Assembly (NCBI GenBank): GCA_030602105.1
Contig: JAUWAK010000070.1
Coordinates: forward strand, 1-5,760
Source of the DNA: Candidatus Aerophobota bacterium
GTDB lineage: Bacteria > Aerophobota > Aerophobia > Aerophobales > AE-B3A
Direction: 5' to 3'
DNA: 5,760 bases
Both the position numbers and the translations under genes were made by a program. Every line of letters starts with the position of its first letter. Within the stretch, counting starts at the first letter, position 1. The notes beneath the pieces are model-generated. The model was not told the origin of the DNA and made no database searches. It saw only the letters and a list, made by a program, of their open reading frames with translations. Shown piece by piece: positions 1 to 5,093 of the stretch.

Positions 1-709
1 TCCGTAGCTTGCTCTTGATGCTGTCCAGGCGAATCTCCTGCCAGGTGCCGCAATGGTCACACTTCACCATCCAAGTAAATTGGTTAGTTTTCTCAAAGAA
101 GGAATCAATGCCGAACTTGGGGAAGGTCGGAGAGGACAGCAGCCACTTCCACTTGAACCGGCTGGCGAAGAGTCGGTCCTCGTACATCTCGAGGACATCC
201 GGCCTGCAGCGGTCCAGCTCGTCTATGTAGAGCAAATCCGCTGGAACGGACAAGGCGGAGCGCTCCGTCCAGGAACCCTGGAAGTAGATTCTGCTCTCAC
301 CAATTTCTTTCAGCTCCGTGGAGTCCAGACCCACCAAGTACTTGTTCAGGAGTGGATTGCGGCTCACGATGGCGTCAAACCGGCCTTGGCAGAACTTGCG
401 CACGTCCGTGGCAGAGGGAAAGATGGAAATAATGTCTATCTTATTTTTCTGGGCAAAGAAGAAGCCTTTCAAAAGTGCCATGGTGGTCACGCCGACTTGG
501 GCACCTTTCTTGAAGACCTGGGCGGGACACCAATCGTTATAGGGCTGCCTGAGGAAGCAATGGTTAGAAAATTCTATGAGCTCTTTCTTCTCGGTGACGA
601 TATTCCTCAACCAGAGAAAGATATCGTTCGAGCGCTCCCACTCCTCGAGGTTGGAGAGCAGGGTTTCTCCAATCGAGCTCAGAACTTTTTGGGGCGAGAT
701 CGTCTTCAT
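1..709 (-). CDS. Phage terminase large subunit, GpA family (N-terminal part, runs off left edge)
   Basis: The frame starts at ATG 709-707, just after an in-frame TAA at 727-725, and stays open for 236 codons to the window edge, so the C-terminal nuclease half is outside. The product is the ATPase motor that packages phage DNA into proheads and cuts it. Visible motifs: a deviant Walker A at residues 68-76 (K-G-A-Q-V-G-V-T-T), with the lysine at the front as in lambda gpA rather than before the Thr; a Walker B, LLYIDELD, at 159-166; then a SSPTFPKFGIDSFFEKT stretch (192-208) and a CDHC zinc-ribbon half (217-220), an order typical of GpA-type terminases. No good Shine-Dalgarno sits at the usual distance; GAGAGG lies about 21 bases upstream. 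The preceding integrase has its own terminator, so this gene is probably transcribed separately. The family call is from motif recognition; phage versus decayed prophage cannot be told. Confidence 0.88.
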   Translation of the reverse strand, partial: MKTISPQKVLSSIGETLLSNLEEWERSNDIFLWLRNIVTEKKELIEFSNHCFLRQPYNDWCPAQVFKKGAQVGVTTMALLKGFFFAQKNKIDIISIFPSATDVRKFCQGRFDAIVSRNPLLNKYLVGLDSTELKEIGESRIYFQGSWTERSALSVPADLLYIDELDRCRPDVLEMYEDRLFASRFKWKWLLSSPTFPKFGIDSFFEKTNQFTWMVKCDHCGTWQEIRLDSIKSKLR

Positions 710-721
710 GGTTCTGCTGCA

Positions 722-749
722 ATTTTAATCCTCTCGTGAAAAGTGGAAA
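722..749 (-). promoter_or_regulatory. Possible promoter for the terminase gene
   Basis: On the minus strand a TTTCCA (749-744) is followed after 16 bases by TAAAAT (727-722), a fair match to sigma-70 -35 and -10 boxes. It lies between the intrinsic terminator and the terminase ATG, where a promoter would be needed. It would give a leader of only a few bases, which weakens the case. This is inference from sequence matching alone. Confidence 0.22.
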
Positions 750-762
750 GTCTTTACTTTTC
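738..762. repeat. Inverted repeat upstream of the terminase gene (operator-like dyad)
   Basis: The 7-base arms GAAAAGT (738-744) and ACTTTTC (756-762) are perfect inverted copies, and inside them AAAG (747-750) and CTTT (752-755) continue the symmetry. The spacing suits a dimeric DNA-binding protein better than an RNA hairpin. It overlaps the possible -35 box of the terminase promoter, so a repressor site is conceivable. No regulator gene is visible in the window. Confidence 0.3.
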
Positions 763-770
763 GGGGATCC

Positions 771-814
771 AAAAAAAAGGAGGCAGAGAAGCCATAAAAC
801 TGCTTCTCTGCCTC
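771..814 (-). terminator. Rho-independent terminator of the integrase gene
   Basis: Read on the minus strand, GAGGCAGAGAAGC (814-802) pairs perfectly with the copy at 792-780 over 13 base pairs, with a 9-base loop (801-793). One C follows and then eight T (778-771). Stem and U-tract are both textbook. It lies about 110 bases past the integrase stop and about 60 bases before the terminase start, so it should end the integrase transcript. There is no matching T-tract on the plus strand, so it works in one direction only. Confidence 0.9.
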
Positions 815-902
815 AAAAACAAGGAAATCCTGACCAACCTCTAGTTAATTCTTCTCAGCCCGACTTCCGGTTGAAATTTCCTATGAGAAGGTAATGACGT
901 TG

Positions 903-916
903 CCTAACAAGTTAGG
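903..916. repeat. 14-base inverted repeat next to the integrase stop codon
   Basis: CCTAAC (903-908) and GTTAGG (911-916) are perfect inverted copies around an AA centre, seven bases beyond the integrase stop codon. Short inverted arms around a small spacer are what a tyrosine recombinase core site looks like, and such sites often lie beside the integrase gene. The arms are shorter and the spacer smaller than in a typical core site (about 6-8 bases of spacer), so this is only a candidate; it may also be a weak RNA hairpin. Confidence 0.3.
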
Positions 917-922
917 TACGAA

Positions 923-1450
923 CTACCACTTATTTAAAAATTCCCTGATGGCGTCTTCCGGAGATAAGTTAAGGTAAAGTTCGGTGGTTATCAAGCTGTC
1001 ATGGCCTAAAAGGGTCTGGAGAGCTCTAGTGGAGATCCCCTTCTTAACGCAGTTTACCGCAAAGGTATGTCGTAAAACATCAGGAGAGACAGGCTTTGAG
1101 ATTGCAGCTTTACCAGCTACTCTCTTGACTATCCTTCCAACTGTCCTTTTGGTCATCCCTGTATCATTGTTTTCGACAAAGTGGTATTCAATTAGTCTTC
1201 TTACTCTCTCTGTCATGGGGATGATCCTTCTTTTTGTCTTTTCGCCACGGGGACCACCCTTGCCGTAGATAACCAGCCTTCTTTCCTGCCATTGGATGTT
1301 ATCTATCTTAAGGTCGGCAAATTCTGAGAGTCTTAAGCCTGTATCCAAAAGGATCCAGACGACAAACTTTTCCCGGAAACTATCACAGGCATTGGTTAGC
1401 CTGTTTACCTCGTCATTGTTTAACGGTTGTCTTTTGTATTGGTAAGGCAT
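923..1450 (-). CDS. Tyrosine-family site-specific recombinase/integrase, catalytic domain only
   Basis: The 175-residue product is a phage-integrase/XerC-D type DNA strand-exchange enzyme. Catalytic residues in order: Arg40 (TGLRLSE), Lys64 (YGKGG), Arg127 (VLRHTF), His150 (LLGHDS) and the nucleophile Tyr159 (TELYLNLS). The first position of the usual HxxR box is Asp124 rather than His. The SAM-like core-binding domain that normally precedes the catalytic domain (about 90 residues) is absent: the ATG at 1450-1448 is followed almost at once by the catalytic fold, and an in-frame TGA sits at 1462-1460. It is either a naturally short single-domain integrase or a 5'-truncated gene. No strong Shine-Dalgarno is visible. 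Downstream is its own terminator and then a phage terminase, so it likely belongs to a prophage or phage-derived island. Lower GC than the ABC gene. Confidence 0.9.
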   Translation of the reverse strand: MPYQYKRQPLNNDEVNRLTNACDSFREKFVVWILLDTGLRLSEFADLKIDNIQWQERRLVIYGKGGPRGEKTKRRIIPMTERVRRLIEYHFVENNDTGMTKRTVGRIVKRVAGKAAISKPVSPDVLRHTFAVNCVKKGISTRALQTLLGHDSLITTELYLNLSPEDAIREFLNKW

Positions 1451-1640
1451 AGTTTTACTTCAGAAAGCAGGTGAGAAAATTTTACGTAGCCCGCCCCCCC
1501 CGTAGCCTATCCAAAAGGCTCACCAATAAGACCTCTCACCCAAAAAATTTGGGTGCCAGCTTATTTTTTTATCGGAACATAAATCCGGCTGCCTTCCGCT
1601 CAAGAATCACCAGGTTGATGGTAAAAGAATGGTATGAAGC
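1451..1640. other. Non-coding stretch between the integrase start and the glycosidase remnant
   Basis: I see no credible gene here on either strand. It holds a CGTAGCC direct repeat (1485-1491 and 1501-1507) flanking a run of eight C (1494-1501), a small stem AGCCT/AGGCT (1504-1508 with 1516-1520), and a larger hairpin with a T-tract (separate entry). A weak minus-strand promoter match for the integrase is TTGAGC (1603-1598), 16 bases, TATGTT (1581-1576). The absence of any integrase N-terminal coding in this stretch supports the short start of that gene. Confidence 0.5.
1525..1570 (+). terminator. Hairpin followed by T-tract on the plus strand, possible terminator
   Basis: CACCCAAA (1537-1544) pairs with TTTGGGTG (1548-1555) over 8 base pairs around an AAA loop, and outside an internal loop AATAAG (1525-1530) pairs with CTTATT (1560-1565). 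On the plus strand the structure runs into TTTTTTT (1564-1570), the layout of an intrinsic terminator. No plus-strand gene is visible that it could serve, and no T-tract follows it on the minus strand. It might stop antisense transcription, be left over from a lost gene, or be a structural feature of the integrase upstream region. Confidence 0.35.
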
Positions 1641-1774
1641 TCACCTTTCGGTCTCTACAACAACAACCGTGTCGATGGGATCTAGGACCTTGAGAGGCAG
1701 CTGAATAATTGTATGTCCGTCCTTGCTCATCAAGGAACTTATACGAGTGAAACTAGACTTCCGGTCATGTGATA
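1641..1774 (-). pseudogene. C-terminal remnant of a second enzyme gene, possibly a glycosidase
   Basis: Directly behind the GH2 stop, in a different frame, lies an open stretch ending at TGA 1643-1641. Its last residues, DGHTIIQLPLKVLDP followed by IDTVVVVETER, read like a real protein C-terminus: an alternating beta-strand pattern with a Pro/Asp turn. The DPIDTVVVVE-like ending recalls alpha-L-fucosidases of family GH29, a recognition from memory that I cannot confirm here. There is no start codon or Shine-Dalgarno of its own, and further upstream the frame enters sequence that belongs to GH2. I infer that a second glycosidase once followed GH2 and that all but its 3' end was deleted. Alternatively it is a chance open frame. 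Confidence 0.35.
1720..1736 (-). repeat. Small hairpin downstream of the GH2 gene
   Basis: TCCTTG (1736-1731 read on the minus strand as the arm pairing with 1725-1720) forms a perfect 6-base stem around a 5-base loop. It lies about 40 bases past the GH2 stop, but no U-tract follows, so I do not call it a terminator. I see no convincing terminator for GH2 anywhere before the integrase gene. Confidence 0.25.
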
Positions 1775-4700
1775 TTACTTTCGACCTCCGGAGGACCGGA
1801 TGAAGTTGCAGAGTAGTCGACGGGCTACTCCCGAATGTAAGGCACTGTTGGGGATGCTCAATGCATCGCAAAAGCCAGCAATACTGCTAATTACAATCTT
1901 TCCCTTGCCGTGCGAGATCACCGCCACTGCTGCTCCGATGGTGTGGTCATGGTCCCGAGAGTAGGCAACTACATATTCCACGTTCCTTCCCTCCAGAAAC
2001 ATTCCGTCCGCACCACAGATATCAACATCCCTGAAAAACTCACCCAAACCGCGCACATCGGTCTGGTACTCCCAGTTAAAAGCGCTATTGACAGGTAAAG
2101 ATTCAAAGAGTCGATGCTCTTTGACAAGATACCAGCTTCCCATCCAGGAGGCACGAGCAGACCCTACCATCCCTCTAAATCCCATCACCTTTTCCTTTGC
2201 TAAAGTACTGGCCCAACCTTCAGCTATTTGCCGGTCATTGGCTACAAGAATTAGGGTTGTGCCATCCTGTGCAACACGGTTAAGAAGTTCCTTTTCTACT
2301 TCAACAGCTCCCGGACTTCTGTCTCCCACTAGGATATAATCCAATGGTTTGAGTTTGGACGAATAAATCGGCAGACTCAGGCTCTTTTTTTCGCTTAAGA
2401 ATTCGCTAATGCAATTGCCTGACTCCAGAATAGCACCGTTTTCTGGCAGTTGAAGTGAGGACCAATCAATAACAAAGATTCTCTCCCTGCCCTCTACTTT
2501 TTCTTTACCCCCTGACCTCAAGCAGGCTTTCAAGCTATAATAACCCGGCAAGCTGTAGCAACTCGTAACAATACCTTCTTTGAGGAGTTCTCCGTAAGTA
2601 TCACCACCTTCCACTTTTACTTTCCAACCCGTTTCATACAGAACTTTTCCGTCGGGACCAACTGCTTGGAACTCTAAGCGACAGGGACCACTCAGGCCAA
2701 CTTCATTTACAATATAGACATCACTGACTAAGGATCCGCCTTTTTCTAAGACAAGATTACGTGATTTGATAGCCAGATGTAGAGGACGGGTATAATACTT
2801 TATCAGTTCTGGATCTCCCTTAAAATTACGGAAGACATCCACCAGTCCGCAGTGATTCTCAATAGGGGTACTCTCCCATCCACTGATAGCCATTCCATCA
2901 TTTTCGTTGCAGATGCGAATGTTCTCTATGATCCTTCCCCAGAAGTAATAAGACTTATTGCCAATACTGGTGGTTAGATTCTCAACTGTGGGGAAGGCCT
3001 CTCTGAACTTTTTCTCATCTAGGAACTTGTCATAGGCTGCGTGCCAGTCCATATGGTCAAGCCTATTGTAGCCTCCAACCGTTGGATTTTCCTCATAGAA
3101 CTTATGAATAGCGCCGAGATTATCCGGAGTGCCAACTCCCAACACTTCCCCCCAGAATACTATTTCACGTCTATTATCACTGCGATGGGAGAAATCACGG
3201 GGACCTTTGTAAAGGTCATCCCGATAGATACCAGGTCCGCCCACAGTGTGCTGATCATACCAACCGCACCAGCCTGTACCATCGTCATGATAGTAGGTAT
3301 CATCGTAAGGAAGGTAAAAAGACATTCCCTGACCGAACTCAGGTCCGAGCTTTTCAGGAGGAGTCCCTGACCAGGCAGACTTAAGGAGAAGCACTCTCGT
3401 GGGGTCCAATTTGTGAACAAAATCCATAATGTCCCTGGCGTAAGGATGATCCGGAGGAACTCTTACTTGCTCATTTTGAATACAATAAATGATCAATGAA
3501 GGGTGATTACGGTCTCTCAAGACCATTCGGCGAATTTTTTCCTTTTCGTACCTACGGGCAAATTCGCTCTCACTCCAGGAAAAAAGTCCGCCGGCTCCGG
3601 GTTCCTCATACCGCAAAAGGCCCATTTCATCATGCTTTCGGAGAACCTGCGACCTGCCAATGTTGCGGTGAAAGTTCAGCATATTCAGCCCTAAATCTTT
3701 GGCTGCCCTTACCTCTTTTTCTGCAAGCTCCTCAGTCGGAAATAAACCATTAAGAGGCCAAAATCCCCAGCTAATAGCTGACCTCAAAACAATTCGCCTG
3801 CCATTTAAGTAAAGTTTTGCATGCCTCCCAAGACCGTGCACTTCAAGCCAACGGAATCCGAAATCCTGCTCTCTTGTCTCCACAATCTCTCCCCTTCTCA
3901 CATTTAATTCAACCCGTGCAGTGTAGAGATTTGGATTTTCTAAATCCCACATTTTAGCGTCAGCTATGCTAGCCGGATAAGAAAACGCTGCTTTCCCGGG
4001 TCTAAAATTTATCCCACTGGCAGTGTGCCTCCATTCAACATTTTCAGGGCGATTCTTAGGGAAAATAGAAATAGTCAAGTTTCCTTTAAGGGTTTCTTTC
4101 AAGGTATTCGGAATAGTAATTTGAAGGGTAATATCTCTAATCCGGGGCTTATTTTTGATAAACATGTCCTCTATCCAGACGGGATCAGTAGCTACTAACC
4201 TGATTCCAGCATCTAATCCACCAAAACCGTGGCTCCACGGGAGCTCATAATTGCCCCAGAAGAAAGATGGCACCCGGATCTCCGGTAAACTAAAGTCCGA
4301 CCAATCCAATCGCCCTCCCGGATTGGTTATGCGAACCGCAAGGGAGTTTTCCCTGCCATATTGGACTGCATCGGTTATATCTACCTCAAAGGGAGTCTCA
4401 GCAATGATGTCGTATCCTACCAGTTGCTCATTCAAGTAAACTTCTGCCCGCAGCCTGGCCCCAGGAAATCTTATCCGCAAATTCTTACCTTCCCACTCTT
4501 TGGGGATGAATACCCTACGCCACCACCAGGAAATTCCTTGATACACCCCATTTTTCACTTCCGGATCATTATCGGCAAAGAAATACTCAGCCTGATGATA
4601 ACTGCGGTGAGAATATTTCCCCCAGAAGTGCTCCTCCACGGTACTGGGAAGGCTCACCTCTTTGACATCCTCTTTAATCCCCTCTTTACTATACATCCTT

Positions 4701-4873
4701 TCCCAACCAATAGTAGGAGCATTGAGTGGGAGAGATTCCAATTCGAATTCTCCCGGAAGGTGCAAATCATCATCCTTCCAGGATGCCTTTCTGTCACACC
4801 ATAGATTCCAGGGCTCACCGCATAGATCAATGATACCTCTACGGTGCCTCATCTTATTAACTTTGGCTTCCAT
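1775..4873 (-). CDS. Glycoside hydrolase family 2 protein with C-terminal amidotransferase-like domain
   Basis: This 1032-residue protein belongs to the beta-galactosidase/beta-glucuronidase/beta-mannosidase superfamily (retaining exo-glycosidases); the exact sugar cannot be assigned. Approximate domains: GH2 sugar-binding jelly roll (15-230, with WWWRRVFIP at 116-124 and AEVYLNEQLVGYD at 143-155), Ig-like GH2 domain (235-340), TIM barrel (345-700), an Ig-like domain (705-805), and a C-terminal alpha/beta region (820-1027) resembling the GATase1-like domains attached to some GH2 and GH42 enzymes. Likely acid/base is Glu468 in NHPSLIIYCIQNEQ (456-469), and likely nucleophile Glu576 in EIVFWGEVLG (570-579). 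No signal peptide, so cytoplasmic. ATG 4873-4871 is chosen because AAGGAGGT precedes it by 7 bases; an in-frame ATG 15 codons upstream has no such site. It follows an Opp/Dpp-type ABC ATPase, suggesting import and cleavage of an oligosaccharide. GC is lower than in that neighbour. Confidence 0.92.
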   Translation of the reverse strand: MEAKVNKMRHRRGIIDLCGEPWNLWCDRKASWKDDDLHLPGEFELESLPLNAPTIGWERMYSKEGIKEDVKEVSLPSTVEEHFWGKYSHRSYHQAEYFFADNDPEVKNGVYQGISWWWRRVFIPKEWEGKNLRIRFPGARLRAEVYLNEQLVGYDIIAETPFEVDITDAVQYGRENSLAVRITNPGGRLDWSDFSLPEIRVPSFFWGNYELPWSHGFGGLDAGIRLVATDPVWIEDMFIKNKPRIRDITLQITIPNTLKETLKGNLTISIFPKNRPENVEWRHTASGINFRPGKAAFSYPASIADAKMWDLENPNLYTARVELNVRRGEIVETREQDFGFRWLEVHGLGRHAKLYLNGRRIVLRSAISWGFWPLNGLFPTEELAEKEVRAAKDLGLNMLNFHRNIGRSQVLRKHDEMGLLRYEEPGAGGLFSWSESEFARRYEKEKIRRMVLRDRNHPSLIIYCIQNEQVRVPPDHPYARDIMDFVHKLDPTRVLLLKSAWSGTPPEKLGPEFGQGMSFYLPYDDTYYHDDGTGWCGWYDQHTVGGPGIYRDDLYKGPRDFSHRSDNRREIVFWGEVLGVGTPDNLGAIHKFYEENPTVGGYNRLDHMDWHAAYDKFLDEKKFREAFPTVENLTTSIGNKSYYFWGRIIENIRICNENDGMAISGWESTPIENHCGLVDVFRNFKGDPELIKYYTRPLHLAIKSRNLVLEKGGSLVSDVYIVNEVGLSGPCRLEFQAVGPDGKVLYETGWKVKVEGGDTYGELLKEGIVTSCYSLPGYYSLKACLRSGGKEKVEGRERIFVIDWSSLQLPENGAILESGNCISEFLSEKKSLSLPIYSSKLKPLDYILVGDRSPGAVEVEKELLNRVAQDGTTLILVANDRQIAEGWASTLAKEKVMGFRGMVGSARASWMGSWYLVKEHRLFESLPVNSAFNWEYQTDVRGLGEFFRDVDICGADGMFLEGRNVEYVVAYSRDHDHTIGAAVAVISHGKGKIVISSIAGFCDALSIPNSALHSGVARRLLCNFIRSSGGRK

Positions 4874-4880
4874 TAGATTT

Positions 4881-4888
4881 ACCTCCTT
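4881..4888 (-). promoter_or_regulatory. Shine-Dalgarno site of the GH2 gene
   Basis: AAGGAGGT on the minus strand, 7 bases before ATG 4873. It matches the 16S rRNA tail over eight bases at ideal spacing, and it decides the start against the upstream in-frame ATG at 4918. Confidence 0.9.
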
Positions 4889-4921
4889 CGAAAATACGCT
4901 AATGTCAAAAATCAACATGAC

Positions 4922-5017
4922 TTATTCTTTTGTGGAAGCTTCCAAAAAAAGAGAATAATCCTTCAACGCTTTTTCTTGGAAACCTTCTTTATCCCAGGCT
5001 GGATTGATCTTTTTATT
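4922..5017 (-). pseudogene. Small reading frame with Shine-Dalgarno but no proper start codon
   Basis: Between the ABC ATPase and GH2 an open frame ends at TAA 4924-4922. It encodes about 31 residues with a natural, hydrophilic, helix-prone composition: KKINPAWDKEGF, then QEKALKDYSLFLEASTKE. A perfect AGAAGGAGGTGA lies just ahead (around 5031-5019), but the codon at the right distance is AAT (5017-5015). Restoring one G after 5016 would give ATG AAA AAG ATC at normal spacing, so a single-base deletion, or a sequencing error, seems to have removed the start. A GTG at 5023-5021 is in frame but overlaps the Shine-Dalgarno and is too close to use. I do not recognise the peptide; it could be a small protein of this operon or the N-terminus of a gene whose remainder was lost. 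GH2 starts 48 bases after its stop. Confidence 0.4.
4933..4944. repeat. Perfect 12-base palindrome upstream of GH2
   Basis: TGGAAGCTTCCA is fully self-complementary and lies 60-71 bases before the GH2 start. LacI-family operators upstream of sugar genes look similar (TGGAAnnnnTTCCA types), though they usually have CG at the centre and this has GC. It also falls inside the small open frame, so it could be a coding coincidence. No regulator gene is in view. Confidence 0.25.
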
Positions 5018-5018
5018 T

Positions 5019-5031
5019 TTCACCTCCTTCT
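5019..5031 (-). promoter_or_regulatory. Strong Shine-Dalgarno with no start codon at the right distance
   Basis: AAGAAGGAGGTGA on the minus strand is an extended match to the 16S rRNA tail. No ATG, GTG or TTG lies 5-10 bases downstream; the expected position holds AAT/ATA. This is the main reason to believe that the small frame behind it was once, or still is, translated. Confidence 0.6.
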
Positions 5032-5093
5032 TGGACGGAAGACAGCCCTACACCTGCGATGTTTATCCAGTACCTTCTTCCTCCTGCAGCTCC

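Noticed and set aside
68..76. Loss of the terminase Walker A lysine as a sign of inactivation
   Set aside because: Residue numbers, not bases. The GpA family, including lambda gpA, uses a lysine at the start of the loop, and that lysine (residue 68) is present.
53..739. A 228-codon open frame on the plus strand
   Set aside because: It is the mirror of the terminase gene, whose minus-strand product has recognisable Walker and zinc-ribbon motifs; the plus-strand product shows none.
780..814. Terminator hairpin as a CRISPR or attC repeat
   Set aside because: There is a single copy, with a perfect stem and U-tract; no repeat array exists in the window.
851..890. Inverted repeat CTTCTCA / TGAGAAG
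   Set aside because: Seven-base arms with a 26-base loop are too weak to call without conservation.
1471..1704. 77-codon open frame on the plus strand
   Set aside because: It begins with GTG, crosses the hairpin and T-tract, and gives a low-complexity product with no family features.
4874..4918. In-frame upstream ATG for GH2 at 4918
   Set aside because: It would add 15 residues without a Shine-Dalgarno at a usable distance, and the region contains the real Shine-Dalgarno of the ATG at 4873.
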